Source: an uncultured Clostridia bacterium (GTDB lineage Bacteria; Bacillota; Clostridia; Christensenellales; Aristaeellaceae). Taken from it: a stretch of 64,000 bases of DNA. The stretch covers positions 62,001 to 126,000 of the forward strand of contig CALGBY010000134.1 of the NCBI GenBank assembly GCA_937886445.1, read 5' to 3'. Positions 32,938 to 42,440 of the stretch are shown here, piece after piece. The translations under genes were made by a program, and so were the position numbers. The notes beneath the pieces were generated by a model. The model did not search any database and was not told the origin of the DNA. It saw only the letters and a program-made list of their open reading frames with translations. Numbering within the stretch: the stretch's first letter is position 1; every line of letters starts with the position of its first letter.

Positions 32938-33831
32938 ATGGAAAATGACGGATTCATCCGGTATACCTGCGAAAACGGCGGTCTGGGCGGGCTGCATCAC
33001 CGTTTTATCCAGCCGCCTCAGGTGGCGTATCTCGTAACGACCTGTGACCGCTTCGGCAACATGAACACCACGCCGGTCACGATGGGCACCTGCATCGCGC
33101 ATAACTTCTTTTCCTTCACGCTGTCCAACCTGCACACGGAGGAAACCGAGTGGGATCTTGATAAAAACGGCTGGAAGGACGGGATCAAGCAGGGCTATGC
33201 CAACCTGCGCGAGGTAAAGGAATGCGTGATCAGCTATTTCGGGCATGATTTTGTACGTGAGAGCTGGATCGCCGGCTGCCCGGTGCCCAAGGGCATCAGC
33301 GAGATCGATGTGATGGGCTGCCATATGCTGCCTTCAAGCAAGGTGCGCCCCTGCGGCATCCGGGAATGCCCGATCAACCTGGAGGCGAAGGTGCTGTACA
33401 CGCACAGGCTGGGTGCCCGCTGGACCAATTACATCTGCGAGATCGTGGCCGCCTCCGTTAGCGAGGAAACCGTGCGGCAGAACGAGCAGGGCCCGCTTGC
33501 CGGCTACGGCATGCTGTGCATCGACCCTGTGCTGGAGGTGAAGATCGCCTCCGGCGAAACGCCTGAAACGAAAAACTACCGCCTGTACTATGACCGGCTG
33601 GATCTTTCCGCCATTGAGCGCTGCCCGGAGGATGTGGGGTATGATGAGGACTGGATCGGCACCTTTGAGCAGTGGATGGGCAGCGAGGTTCGGCATGGCC
33701 ATATCACCGCCGATGAGGCGCGCAGGGCGGGCGAGCTGAAGGCAATGTGGGATCAGGACCGTGATCCGGAGAAAAACGCCGCCGTACGCGCGGAGCTGAC
33801 GGCACTTTTGAAAAAGGCCGTGGGCAAATGA
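32938..33831 (+). CDS. Flavin reductase-like domain protein
   Basis: A 297-residue protein whose first 190 residues match the FMN-binding flavin-reductase fold: HHRFIQPPQVAYLVTTCDRFGNMNTTPVTMGT is the usual opening, followed by SFTLSNLHTEETEWDL. The C-terminal 100 residues are an added alpha-rich region (ADEARRAGELKAMWDQ). Such proteins reduce flavin or act as oxidoreductases in sugar or aromatic metabolism. RBS AAAAGGGAG. It follows YbaK by 47 bp on the same strand. Confidence 0.8.
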   Translation: MENDGFIRYTCENGGLGGLHHRFIQPPQVAYLVTTCDRFGNMNTTPVTMGTCIAHNFFSFTLSNLHTEETEWDLDKNGWKDGIKQGYANLREVKECVISYFGHDFVRESWIAGCPVPKGISEIDVMGCHMLPSSKVRPCGIRECPINLEAKVLYTHRLGARWTNYICEIVAASVSEETVRQNEQGPLAGYGMLCIDPVLEVKIASGETPETKNYRLYYDRLDLSAIERCPEDVGYDEDWIGTFEQWMGSEVRHGHITADEARRAGELKAMWDQDRDPEKNAAVRAELTALLKKAVGK

Positions 33832-33847
33832 CAGGGGGCATTACAGT

Positions 33848-34666
33848 ATGACGGCAGCTTCCCTGATCACCCTGCTTGATACGCGCATGACCCGCCCCGT
33901 TTCCTACGGCTGGTTTCACCTGATGTTCGCGGCCATCATCGCCGCGCTTTCGGTGCTGCTCTGGATGAAGGGCCGTCGCTGCTCCAAAAAGGCGGAGCGC
34001 CGCGTTGTGTTTGCCGCGTGGGCGGTGATGGCGGTGCTTGAAATATACAAGCAGGTCAATTTTACCTTCTCCGTGAACGGGGAGACCGTGGAAGCGCATT
34101 ACCAGTGGTACGCGTTTCCCTTCCAGATGTGCTCCATGCCGCTGTATATCCTGCCCTGGATCGCCTTTTTCCCCAAGGGGCGGGTAAGAGACGGCTGTAT
34201 CTCGTTCATGGCGTTTTTCTCGCTTTTCGCGGGGCTGTGTACCTATGTCTACCCGGAACAGGTTTTCATTTCCACAGTGGGCATCAACATCCAGACGATG
34301 GTGCACCACGGGCTGCAGATCGCTATGGGCGTATTTCTGATCTCATGCGAACGCGATAAGCTTTCCCTCCGCTTTTTCAAAAAGGGGTTTTTCGTGTTCC
34401 TTGTAACGGTGGCGGCAGCCGCGCTGCTCAATGAGGTGTTCTGCCCGCTGTGCGTTCCGGAGGGGGAGACCTTCAATATGTTCTACATCAGCAGCCGCTT
34501 TGAAAGCACGCTGCCGGTGCTGAGCCTGCTGAACGGCAAAGTGCCTTCCCTTGTACAGGCCGCGGCCTATGTTGTATGCTATACGCTGTGCGCGCTGCTG
34601 ATGTATCTGCTTGCCCTTATCATGACCCGCAAAAGTCGCGCGAAGAAAACGGGCGGCCCTGACTGA
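33848..34666 (+). CDS. YwaF/TMEM164-family membrane protein
   Basis: A 272-residue membrane protein with about seven hydrophobic segments. The family mark is the FPFQMCSMPLYILPWIAF stretch near residue 95, with its conserved Gln and Cys. Bacterial YwaF has no proven activity; the related eukaryotic TMEM164 acts as an acyltransferase on ether lipids. It ends with a basic tail (RKSRAKKTGG). The RBS is weak (CAGGGGGC). It is the last gene of the 31.4-34.7 kb operon and a terminator follows. Confidence 0.8.
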   Translation: MTAASLITLLDTRMTRPVSYGWFHLMFAAIIAALSVLLWMKGRRCSKKAERRVVFAAWAVMAVLEIYKQVNFTFSVNGETVEAHYQWYAFPFQMCSMPLYILPWIAFFPKGRVRDGCISFMAFFSLFAGLCTYVYPEQVFISTVGINIQTMVHHGLQIAMGVFLISCERDKLSLRFFKKGFFVFLVTVAAAALLNEVFCPLCVPEGETFNMFYISSRFESTLPVLSLLNGKVPSLVQAAAYVVCYTLCALLMYLLALIMTRKSRAKKTGGPD

Positions 34667-34692
34667 TCTTCCCCTAAAACAGAATCAATGAT

Positions 34693-34747
34693 ACAGCCCC
34701 GGAGGCGGCGCTCCCATTTGAAAGGAACGCTGCCCCCGGGGCTGTTT
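34693..34747. terminator. Terminator between convergent operons
   Basis: ACAGCCCCGG..GGCGGCG pairs with CGCTGCC..CCGGGGCTGT across a 17-nt loop, then TTTATG. It lies between the convergent YwaF and GGDEF genes and may serve both. Confidence 0.65.
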
Positions 34748-34819
34748 ATGCTGATCATGATTCGCCTTCAGGATGAGGCGCCGATATCTGTTTGAAAACA
34801 GACCGTATACTGCTTTTAC

Positions 34820-36715
34820 TTATCTGCGCAGCTTTTTCTTCTCTTTTTCCTTGTACATCACTTTGTCTGCCGCGGTGATCACGCTGTCCAGTGAAAGGTC
34901 GCGCGATACCTCGGAGGCCGCCGCGCCCACGCTGATGCCGCGTTCATAGGGGCAGGGGTGCTCTTTGTTGTATTCATCCATCGCCCGGGTCACTTCCTGC
35001 ACGCGGTCCTCCGCGTTCTCTTCGCACAGGCCCAGTACGATGTATTCATCCCCGCCGTAGCGCACGAGCAGCTCGTCCTTTCTCAGACAGGAACTGAGCA
35101 CCTCGGCAATGACCTTGATGTATCTGTCGCCCTCAACATGGCCAAAGCGGTCATTTGCCGTTTTCAGAAGGTCGATATCCGCAAACATCGCGAATACCTT
35201 CACGCCTTTCTCAACGGCCTTTTTCAGCAGCGCGGGCCAGTATTCGTTCATTCCGGAACGGTTGAGGGTGCCTGTCAATTCGTCGCGCGTACGCAGGCGG
35301 TCCAGCCGCATCATCATCCGGTCGGCTATCTCGGTTTGCCTGATGCGCACCAGCGCCTCCGAGATGTGAAGGGAAACGAGGGAGATCACGGAGCTTTCAC
35401 ACAGATCATACTGGTTGGTAAATACGATGTATCCAAGGCGCTTATCCCTGTGGTGCAGCGGCATGAAGCAGTAGTAATTTCCGCCCTCCGGCAGCCTTGC
35501 GTTTTCAGGCAGAAGGTGATCGGTATCATATTCCGCGCTTCCGAGGAAGCGGCCGTCTCTGTATATCACCTCAGCCGTCATTTTTTCGGGGTAGCGGGTC
35601 GATTTTCTCCTGAAACGCGACCGTACGCGCTGCTCTTCCTCTTCGTCCTCGCCTTCCTCATGCGCGCACAGGCAGATGCAGGCGTTCCTTATGCCCGAAA
35701 GCGGCAGGTAAACGGAACACATATCCAGCAGATCCTGCGTGTAGCGTACTGACGCGATGTTGACTGTGATGCCCTTGAGCAGCGTCACAGAGCGGTCCCA
35801 CTTCAGCATGTCCGTGATGTAGTTTTCGCGGATGACGGCATTGTTATCGTTTTCATTGCCGTTGCAGCCGCAGGAGCAGCGCACTCTGATATGGCTGTAC
35901 ACCGTTTGCCCCGCCGGCCTTATGCCTGTTTTTACCCAGGAGGAGGCTATGCGAAGCGCGGCCGCGCCGCATTCATATTCCCCGCGGCTCACCGTGGTGA
36001 GGGCGGGCACATTCGCGGCGGAAAAGGCGGTATCATCATACCCGGTCAGCAGTACATCCTGAGGGATCTTCAGCCCGTGCTTTTCGATCACCTCCGCGGC
36101 GCCCACGGCCATGTTATCGTTGGCGGCGATGATCACCTGCGGAAGCTTTCTTCCAGACGCAAAATAGCGTTCCATGATCTCCCGCCCGGCGGCGAAGCTG
36201 TAATCCCCTTTGGCGTAATCGTTTTCCGTAAAGGCGATCTTTTTCTGAGCGGCAAAGCTTTTCAGCTCCAGCAGCCGTTCCTCGGCGGCGACACTGCCGT
36301 CCGGGCCGGAAATGTAGTACAGGCTGTGAAGGCCGTGTTCGCTGTACAGGTGCTCCAGCAGCTCCTTGAAGCCGGAACGGTTGTCCATCACTACCCCGGG
36401 GTAGAGGGTGCTGCGGTTGTTGATCGTAACGCACGGAACGCCCGCGGCGATCAGATCCGCTGTCAGCTTTCTTACGGTCAGGTCATCAAAAATGGTATCC
36501 GGGTGAAAGATCACCGCGTCAAAGGAGGAAAGGCGGGGCAGGGAATAAATATCGTTTTCTCCCTTTTCGTGCAGGGTGTGGCCGGCAAAACGGTTCGTTC
36601 CGCCGGTGAATACATACACATCGCTGTTTTCATCCTGCGCGGCCTGCCGGATGCCGCGCAGGATGCGGGCCTGGCTTTCAAAAAACACATTGCCGATCAG
36701 TACGGCATATTTCAT
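34820..36715 (-). CDS. Periplasmic-binding-like sensor fused to a GGDEF domain (putative cytoplasmic diguanylate cyclase)
   Basis: A 631-residue soluble protein. Residues 1-275 are a LacI-type periplasmic-binding fold (MKYAVLIGNVFFESQARIL, ending TTVSRGEYECGAAAL), but without a helix-turn-helix. A linker with RVRCSCGCNG and a GAF-like middle region (about 310-460) follows. The C-terminal GGDEF domain has YGGDEYIVLGL at 554-558, a GGDEY variant that keeps the key acids; the usual RxxD inhibitory site is RxxE. There is no membrane helix or signal peptide. It would read an intracellular ligand and make c-di-GMP. It overlaps the upstream serine dehydratase gene by 4 bp, hinting at amino-acid control. 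RBS GGAGGAAAA. Confidence 0.85.
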   Translation of the reverse strand: MKYAVLIGNVFFESQARILRGIRQAAQDENSDVYVFTGGTNRFAGHTLHEKGENDIYSLPRLSSFDAVIFHPDTIFDDLTVRKLTADLIAAGVPCVTINNRSTLYPGVVMDNRSGFKELLEHLYSEHGLHSLYYISGPDGSVAAEERLLELKSFAAQKKIAFTENDYAKGDYSFAAGREIMERYFASGRKLPQVIIAANDNMAVGAAEVIEKHGLKIPQDVLLTGYDDTAFSAANVPALTTVSRGEYECGAAALRIASSWVKTGIRPAGQTVYSHIRVRCSCGCNGNENDNNAVIRENYITDMLKWDRSVTLLKGITVNIASVRYTQDLLDMCSVYLPLSGIRNACICLCAHEEGEDEEEEQRVRSRFRRKSTRYPEKMTAEVIYRDGRFLGSAEYDTDHLLPENARLPEGGNYYCFMPLHHRDKRLGYIVFTNQYDLCESSVISLVSLHISEALVRIRQTEIADRMMMRLDRLRTRDELTGTLNRSGMNEYWPALLKKAVEKGVKVFAMFADIDLLKTANDRFGHVEGDRYIKVIAEVLSSCLRKDELLVRYGGDEYIVLGLCEENAEDRVQEVTRAMDEYNKEHPCPYERGISVGAAASEVSRDLSLDSVITAADKVMYKEKEKKKLRR

Positions 36716-37941
36716 CTGCTGTTTTCCTCCTTTCCGGGTTGATCCTTTCTGTGGGCATACATGGAGGCAAGCCCCCCGTGAGAGGTCTCGCGGTATTTTT
36801 CGCTCATATCGCGGCCGGTACGGTACATGGTATCGACCACCTCGTCAAAGGAGATCTTTCTTGTTTCGGTAAGAAAGCGGGAAAGATTCACACAGGAAAT
36901 GGCGCGCATGGCCGCTACGGCGTTGCGCTCGATGCACGGGATCTGCACCAGACCGCAGATGGGGTCGCATGTGAGGCCGAGATGATGCTCCATCGCGATC
37001 TCCGCGGCGTATTCCGTCTGACCGATGTTCAGCTTGTGCAGGGATGCCAGCGCGCCCGCCGCCATGGAGCAGGCACTGCCGATCTCCGCCTGACAGCCGG
37101 CTTCGGCGCCGGAAATGCTGGCGTTGGTGCGTATGATGTTGCCAAGCAGCCCGCCCACGGCCAGCGCGTCCAGGATCTCCTCCTCAGGAAAGCCGCGGTC
37201 GTACCGCATATAGTAAAACACACTGGGGATCACGCCGCAACTGCCGCAGGTGGGCGCGGTGACCACGATCTCCTCGCTTGCGTTTTCCTCGCTCACCGCG
37301 TAGGCATAGGCGGCGATCAGCCTGTTCATCGTTACATCGGCGCTTTCGTTATAGCAGCGTTTGTTATAGAGCAGCTTTGCCTTTCTCTGCAATTGCAGGC
37401 CGCCCGGCAGCACGCCCGTGCGCTCCAGACCCGTCCTTACGGTATGCTCCATCGTGTGCCATACCTCGGCAAGGTAGGGGCGTATATCCGTTTTTTCGTA
37501 TTCGTCTATAAAGCGGTTCAGGCTCCAGCCGTTGCGCTCGCATTCCAGAGCGATCTCGGTAAAGCTTTTCTGGGGATAGATCTCCTTTTCCTCTTCGTTT
37601 TCCTCGCCCTCCACCCGGATGGAGCCGCCTCCCACCGAGAGGATGCGGCATCTGCCGGCTTCCGTTCCGCCCTTCAGGGCGCGGAAGAGCATGGTGTTGG
37701 GGTGGGGAAGCTCGCGTGTTTCCGGGTCGGAAAGGATCACGGCCTGCGGGATCACGGCGCGGATGGCTTTGCCGGTGGAATGGCCTTCGCCCGTGCAGGC
37801 GAGGGAGCCGTACAGCGTTACCTGATATTCCTCCGCGTCCGGATAGCGTGAAAGAAACAGCTTTGCCGCGTTATAGGGGCCTACCGTATGGGAAGAGGAA
37901 GGCCCGTGACCGATCTTGTATACGCTTTTGATGCTCTTCAT
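36712..37941 (-). CDS. sdaA: L-serine dehydratase, iron-sulfur, single-chain form
   Basis: A 409-residue enzyme that turns L-serine into pyruvate and ammonia. The N-terminal beta-type domain begins MKSIKSVYKIGHGPSSSHTVGPYNAA, the alpha-type domain carries VTAPTCGSCGVIPSV, and the [4Fe-4S] cysteines continue in CDPICGLVQIPCIERN. This is the fused E. coli-like order. An ATGA overlap links it to the GGDEF gene, and the Ntn hydrolase lies 17 bp upstream. RBS GAGGAAG. It likely feeds fermentation through pyruvate. Confidence 0.93.
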   Translation of the reverse strand: MKSIKSVYKIGHGPSSSHTVGPYNAAKLFLSRYPDAEEYQVTLYGSLACTGEGHSTGKAIRAVIPQAVILSDPETRELPHPNTMLFRALKGGTEAGRCRILSVGGGSIRVEGEENEEEKEIYPQKSFTEIALECERNGWSLNRFIDEYEKTDIRPYLAEVWHTMEHTVRTGLERTGVLPGGLQLQRKAKLLYNKRCYNESADVTMNRLIAAYAYAVSEENASEEIVVTAPTCGSCGVIPSVFYYMRYDRGFPEEEILDALAVGGLLGNIIRTNASISGAEAGCQAEIGSACSMAAGALASLHKLNIGQTEYAAEIAMEHHLGLTCDPICGLVQIPCIERNAVAAMRAISCVNLSRFLTETRKISFDEVVDTMYRTGRDMSEKYRETSHGGLASMYAHRKDQPGKEENSR

Positions 37942-37958
37942 CTGTTCTTCCTCGTTTT

Positions 37959-39149
37959 TCAGTAAACATAAAAGGTATATACCGCTCCTCCGCCCAGTAC
38001 GGGGGCTACGGTAAGGGAACGGTCTTCCGCCGAATACAGGCAGGAATACTGCGTAAAGGAGGTTAGCTCTCCCGTATAGCTCTGAAAGGTGTCCTCAAGC
38101 AGAGACTGTGCCTGCTCTTTGCTCATCACTGCGGGATCGTCCGCGGTGCTTCTGTGCCCGTCCAGACGGGTGATCATGGTGCAGAACCTTTCATAGCCGT
38201 GCCCGTAGCCCATCTTGTAGGCGCGTTTTGTTTCGGGCGGCTTGCGGTATGCTTCGATCAGCACACCGTTTTCGCAGCGATCCGCTCCGTCCTCATCGCA
38301 AAGGTAGAAGTTAGTGGCCGCGTCCGTCGCGGTCACGGTAAGCTTGTTTCTGCGCCATTCCAGCACGGCGCTGTTTCCTTTGGCGTCTGTCACAAACAGG
38401 TGGTAGTCATGCCCGGCGGTGCTTTCGATACTGTATTGCCCGGCTGTCAGCGCGGCCTCGTTCACATCCGCGCAGGTATCCAGCAGGATGCGCAGCAGGA
38501 AGGTGAGGGGGATCTTTTCCTTTTTGCCGGGGTCATTCTGGTCTGTACAGGCTTCGCCCTCTTTGATATCCACTGCCAGAATGCTTACGCACAGGCCCTT
38601 CTCGTTGATGCCGTCCATGCACATCCACGGCAGGAAGGCAAACAGGGAAAGATCGGTACTGCCGTCATCGGCGCAGCCGGGCCTGATGCGGCTGTCCGCC
38701 TCGTAAAGCCAGCGGGCGTCCGCCATAGCCACCGCGCTGTAGCCGTTCCGGGGCGCGGTACGCACCATTACATTCAGCCCGGTCACATTTCCGCTTTCAT
38801 CAAGGTGCGCCAGGTCATAATTGCGGCCGGTGAGGTGCGTGCCGTATTCATCACGGCAGTAAAACGCGCTGCAGCCGGCGTTAAGGCGCGGAGCGAGCAG
38901 ACGAAGCGGCTCCCGAAGGAAAAAGGTGCTGTAATCGTAATACGCGTCAAAGGTGTAAAAATATCCGTATTCATCGGCGCGCTCGATGCTTTCAAGCGCG
39001 GAGGCGGCTTCACGGGAAAGCCAGATGCCGCTGTGCGGGTTTGCCCCTTCCCGCCGGTACCGGCAATAAAGCCCGCGTGCCAAAAAAGCGCAGGCGATCA
39101 CCGTTACCGCAAGCATCAGCACCTTAAGCCCCGTGTGTTTCTTCCTCAT
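37959..39149 (-). CDS. Membrane-anchored Ntn-type amidohydrolase (C45/choloylglycine hydrolase-like)
   Basis: A 396-residue protein. Residues 1-29 are a basic start and a hydrophobic helix (KVLMLAVTVIACAFLARG), so it faces outward as an anchored or exported enzyme. GCSAFYCRDEYGTHLTGRNYDLAH carries the candidate catalytic Cys and the Arg-Asn-Tyr-Asp that mark linear-amide C-N hydrolases. A later MVRTAPRNGYSAVAMADA and WMCMDGINEKGL also fit. Substrate is unknown (acyl amide or bile-salt-like). The ATG at 39149 has GGAGAACGG before it; the longer frame to 39200 has no RBS. First gene of the sdaA-GGDEF operon. Confidence 0.75.
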   Translation of the reverse strand: MRKKHTGLKVLMLAVTVIACAFLARGLYCRYRREGANPHSGIWLSREAASALESIERADEYGYFYTFDAYYDYSTFFLREPLRLLAPRLNAGCSAFYCRDEYGTHLTGRNYDLAHLDESGNVTGLNVMVRTAPRNGYSAVAMADARWLYEADSRIRPGCADDGSTDLSLFAFLPWMCMDGINEKGLCVSILAVDIKEGEACTDQNDPGKKEKIPLTFLLRILLDTCADVNEAALTAGQYSIESTAGHDYHLFVTDAKGNSAVLEWRRNKLTVTATDAATNFYLCDEDGADRCENGVLIEAYRKPPETKRAYKMGYGHGYERFCTMITRLDGHRSTADDPAVMSKEQAQSLLEDTFQSYTGELTSFTQYSCLYSAEDRSLTVAPVLGGGAVYTFYVY

Positions 39150-39188
39150 CCGTTCTCCGTATCCCGCGCTGCTGTATTTTTCCTGTAC

Positions 39189-39217
39189 ATTATAGCGCAT
39201 TTTGCCGCCTTAGGCAA
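39189..39217 (-). promoter_or_regulatory. Promoter of the Ntn hydrolase-sdaA-GGDEF operon
   Basis: On the minus strand TTGCCT (39217-39212), 17 bp, TATAAT (39194-39189). Confidence 0.55.
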
Positions 39218-39331
39218 CAAAAAACGGATGAAAAGTGAAAGAAGGCGATCATGCGGAAAAAAGCCGGTGTTCCGTCTGGCGGACGGGCTGTGATTTTCGA
39301 AGAATTCGGTTTATTATTCCGGAGAAGCTGT

Positions 39332-40708
39332 TTACTGCGCGTTTTCGCGTGTAAGATCCTTTACCCATTTGTATTTGCGGAAATGGTATATCACCCACGG
39401 GATCTTGCCCACTTCATCAAGGCATGTGCAGGCGTAGATCATCCATACCGGCCAGGAGAACGCAAAGGTGCCCAGCGCGGCCAGCGGCAGGGCGATGCCC
39501 CACATGGTGACCGCAAGGCTGTACATATCGAACATCGTATCACCTCCGGCGGCAAAAATGCCGTTTATCATGACGGTGTTCACCACCCTGCCCACCGTGT
39601 ATACCGACATCACGATCAGCATATCCTTCAGGTATCCGGCGGCGGTCTCATTCAGCTTTACAAAGGCGAGGATGACAGGTGTGAGCAGCAGCATGACCAG
39701 CGATGTGGCAATGCCGAACAGCCAGCCCAGCGCCGCCACGCGTATGCCGATGCTTTTGCCCCGGGCAAGCTCTCCCGCGCCCAGCGCGTTGCCCACCAGA
39801 ATGCCGCCACCGCTGGCAAGGCCGTTGCAGGCGCAGCATACCAGCTCGATCACCGAGCCGGATACGGAATTGGCTGCGGGCGCGTTCTGATCGATATGGC
39901 CCATCAGCGCGCTGTAGGCGGTAAAGCCCACGCCCCATAGCAGGCCCGCCCCCAGCAGGGGAAGCATGCATTTGATAAAATCATGTGTAAGCCCTTTGTC
40001 GCGCAGAAAAAAGTCACGCGGAGCGGGGCGGATATGCCCCTTACGGAAGGTGAGCCCCACGGCCCACACAAGCTCTGCCAGACGGGCTATGGTAGTGGCC
40101 AGCGCAGCACCCTCCGCCTTTATTTCCGGGAAGAAGAACAGGCCGAAGATGAGCAGAGCGTTCAGCGCGATGTTGAGGATCACGGTGGTCACGCCGATCA
40201 CGGCGGTATCCTTCGCGTGGTCGGTGATCTTGAGCAGCGCCAGCCAGCACTGGCTGAAACCGCTGATGAGATAGCTCCACGCGGCGATCTTCAGGTAGGG
40301 GCAGGCAAGGGAGATCAGCTCCTCATCATTTGTGAACGCCAGCATCAGGTATTGCGGAAAGAACTCGCACCCGATAAAGAACAGCAGCGAGGTGCCTCCG
40401 GAAAGCTTTACCGTGGTCCAGAACAGCTTATCCACGCTTTTGGTATCCTTTTTGCCCCAGTACTGCGCGCCCAGCACGATGAGCGCCGCCACGAGGGTGG
40501 AAATGATGATGTTCTGGATAAACTGTATCTTGGTGGCCAGCGATACCGCGCTCATGCTGTTTTGCTCCACACTGCCCAGCATCAGCGTATCGGCCACCGC
40601 TACAGCGGAGAGCATGAAGCTCTGCACGGCGATGGGAAGCGCCACCTTCGCAAGCTCTTTTCTGAACCCTTTTTCGAACAGTCCGTCAAGGCTCTTCAAA
40701 ACCTTCAT
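39332..40708 (-). CDS. MATE-family efflux transporter
   Basis: A 458-residue transporter with about 12 hydrophobic segments arranged in two related halves. The start ELAKVALPIAVQSFMLSAVAVADTLMLGSVEQ is a classic MATE helix 1 with the conserved DTLMLG. The central GAQYWGKKD and the second-half GNALGAGELARGKSIG are the usual loops. It exports cations or drugs using Na+ or H+. RBS GAAGGGAG. The gene is single, with its own promoter. Confidence 0.92.
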   Translation of the reverse strand: MKVLKSLDGLFEKGFRKELAKVALPIAVQSFMLSAVAVADTLMLGSVEQNSMSAVSLATKIQFIQNIIISTLVAALIVLGAQYWGKKDTKSVDKLFWTTVKLSGGTSLLFFIGCEFFPQYLMLAFTNDEELISLACPYLKIAAWSYLISGFSQCWLALLKITDHAKDTAVIGVTTVILNIALNALLIFGLFFFPEIKAEGAALATTIARLAELVWAVGLTFRKGHIRPAPRDFFLRDKGLTHDFIKCMLPLLGAGLLWGVGFTAYSALMGHIDQNAPAANSVSGSVIELVCCACNGLASGGGILVGNALGAGELARGKSIGIRVAALGWLFGIATSLVMLLLTPVILAFVKLNETAAGYLKDMLIVMSVYTVGRVVNTVMINGIFAAGGDTMFDMYSLAVTMWGIALPLAALGTFAFSWPVWMIYACTCLDEVGKIPWVIYHFRKYKWVKDLTRENAQ

Positions 40709-40741
40709 TCCGCTTTCTCCCTTCGGATGTCATACCCGCGT

Positions 40742-40771
40742 ATCATACAAAAAAGCGCGGGCGTCTGTCAA
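40742..40771 (-). promoter_or_regulatory. Promoter of the MATE gene
   Basis: On the minus strand TTGACA (40771-40766), 18 bp, TATGAT (40747-40742). Confidence 0.55.
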
Positions 40772-40814
40772 GGCGAAAACACAAATTCCGTACAGCCTTT
40801 CCCGGCTGTTCCCG

Positions 40815-40843
40815 TTGACGCGGCCCGTATCGCGGCATACAAT
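40815..40843 (+). promoter_or_regulatory. Promoter of the malic enzyme gene
   Basis: TTGACG (40815-40820), 17 bp, TACAAT (40838-40843), 47 bp before the start codon. Confidence 0.55.
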
Positions 40844-40890
40844 ACGCATGTACCCATTTGATTGGGAAAGACGCGAAACGGAGAAGTAAA

Positions 40891-42063
40891 ATGGATTACG
40901 CGAAGCAGTCGCTCATCATGCATGAGCAGTGGAAGGGAAAGATCGACATCCGTGTAAAGGCTCCCCTTGAAACAAAGGAGGATCTGAGCGTGGCCTACAC
41001 GCCCGGCGTGGCGGCGCCCTGCCTTGAGATACAGAAGGATATCGAAAAAAGCTATGTGTATACGGGCAGGGGAAACCTGTGTGCCGTTATCACGGACGGC
41101 ACCGCGGTGCTGGGGCTGGGAGACATCGGCCCCGAGGCCGGCATGCCCGTGATGGAGGGAAAGTGCGCCCTCTTCAAGCGCTTTGGCAATGTGGACGCCG
41201 TGCCTATCTGCGTAAAAACGAAGGATCCCGATGAATTCGTGCGCACGGTGTACAATATTTCAGGCTCATTCGGCGGCATCAATCTGGAGGATATCTCGGC
41301 TCCGCGCTGCTTTGAAATAGAAGCAAAACTGAAGGAGCTGTGCGATATCCCCGTATTTCACGATGATCAACACGGCACGGCGGTGATCGTGCTGGCAGGG
41401 CTGATCAACGCGCTGAAGGCCGTGGGAAAAAAGAAGGAGGAAGCACGGGTGGTGTCGGTAGGCTGCGGCGCGGCGGGCATCTCCATCGCAAGGCTGCTTC
41501 TGGAGTACGGCTTCCGGGATATCGTGATGTGCGATAAAAAAGGTATACTGAACGCGGATGATCCCGATTTTAACCCGTATCAGCGTGAGATGGCGCGAAA
41601 GACCAACCCGCGCGGGGTAAAGGGCGGGCTTGCGGACGCGATGAAGGGCGCCGATATCGTGATCGGCACCAGCGCGCCCGGCGTGATCACCCCGGCCATG
41701 GTATCCTCCATGAACAGGGACGGCATCGTATTTGCCTGTGCCAACCCCACGCCGGAGATCTTTCCGGACGAGGCGAAGCGCGCGGGCGCGGCTGTGGTAT
41801 CCACTGGCCGTAGCGATTATCCCAACCAGATCAACAATGTGCTGGCCTTCCCGGGCATTTTCCGCGGCGCCTTTGACGCGCGTGCCTGCCGCATCAACGA
41901 GCAGATGAAGCTGGTCGCGGCGCAGGCGCTGGCAGGGCTTGTGAGCGAAAGCGAGCTCAGCACGGATCATATCATTCCTTCTCCCTTTGACGTGCGTGTG
42001 CCCGCTGCTGTGGCGGATGCCGTAGCGCGTGCAGCGAGGGAGACGGGGGATATAAGGGCCTGA
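40891..42063 (+). CDS. NAD(P)-dependent malic enzyme
   Basis: A 390-residue short-form malic enzyme, oxidatively decarboxylating malate to pyruvate. Landmarks are LSVAYTPGVAAPCLEI, the catalytic region GKCALFKRFGNVDAVP, metal-binding ISAPRCFEIE and PVFHDDQHGTAVIV, and the Rossmann VSVGCGAAGISIARLLL. Start ATG 40891 follows ACGGAGAAG; an in-frame earlier start (40858) overlaps the promoter. The cofactor preference cannot be read. Its stop codon abuts the dispersed repeat, copy A. Confidence 0.95.
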   Translation: MDYAKQSLIMHEQWKGKIDIRVKAPLETKEDLSVAYTPGVAAPCLEIQKDIEKSYVYTGRGNLCAVITDGTAVLGLGDIGPEAGMPVMEGKCALFKRFGNVDAVPICVKTKDPDEFVRTVYNISGSFGGINLEDISAPRCFEIEAKLKELCDIPVFHDDQHGTAVIVLAGLINALKAVGKKKEEARVVSVGCGAAGISIARLLLEYGFRDIVMCDKKGILNADDPDFNPYQREMARKTNPRGVKGGLADAMKGADIVIGTSAPGVITPAMVSSMNRDGIVFACANPTPEIFPDEAKRAGAAVVSTGRSDYPNQINNVLAFPGIFRGAFDARACRINEQMKLVAAQALAGLVSESELSTDHIIPSPFDVRVPAAVADAVARAARETGDIRA

Positions 42064-42325
42064 CGGCCCTCGAAAGCAAGCGGGGCAGGCCGCGCTTGCT
42101 TTCGTTGCGAACGAAAGCAGGGCGTTACCTGCTTTTGTTCGATAACATCCATTTCCTATAAAAAGGCATTTCCGGTGAACCGTATACACCGGAAACGCTC
42201 TTTTTACGTCCGGAAATGGATATATGTAGCGGCTTTCAGCCGCTCCTCGGCGACGCGCATGTCGCCGCCTGCGGATATATGATCGAAGGGCTGCGGCCCT
42301 TCGATGCATCCCGGAGAGGGGGAGG
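42064..42325. repeat. Composite palindromic repeat, copy A
   Basis: Four modules in order: H1, a hairpin of GAAAGCAAGCG pairing with CGCTTGCTTTC (42070-42102); H2, ATCCATTTCC..GGAAATGGAT enclosing a second hairpin around TTCCGGTG/CACCGGAA (42148-42221); R, GCGGCTTTCAGCCGCTCC, GGCGACGCGCATGTCGCC (42228-42272); B, TCGAAGGGCTGCGGCCCTTCGA (42282-42304). No ORF in this 460-bp gap is credible. Copies B, C and D lie at 54.9-57.4 kb. Confidence 0.75.
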
Positions 42326-42440
42326 AAGGTGCGTACACGATCTTCAAACCTTTAGCCCGCTCTCCGGAAAAGGCAACGATGTCTGTTTGAAAAATAGCCG
42401 AGACCATTTCCAAACTTACATCATTTATTACTGCTTCCCT

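Noticed and set aside
36739..37851. 370-aa plus-strand ORF
   Set aside because: Antisense to L-serine dehydratase; no motif and no RBS.
39240..39331. Terminator after the MATE gene
   Set aside because: Only a 5-bp stem (CCGTC/GACGG) with no adjacent T-run on the correct side could be found.
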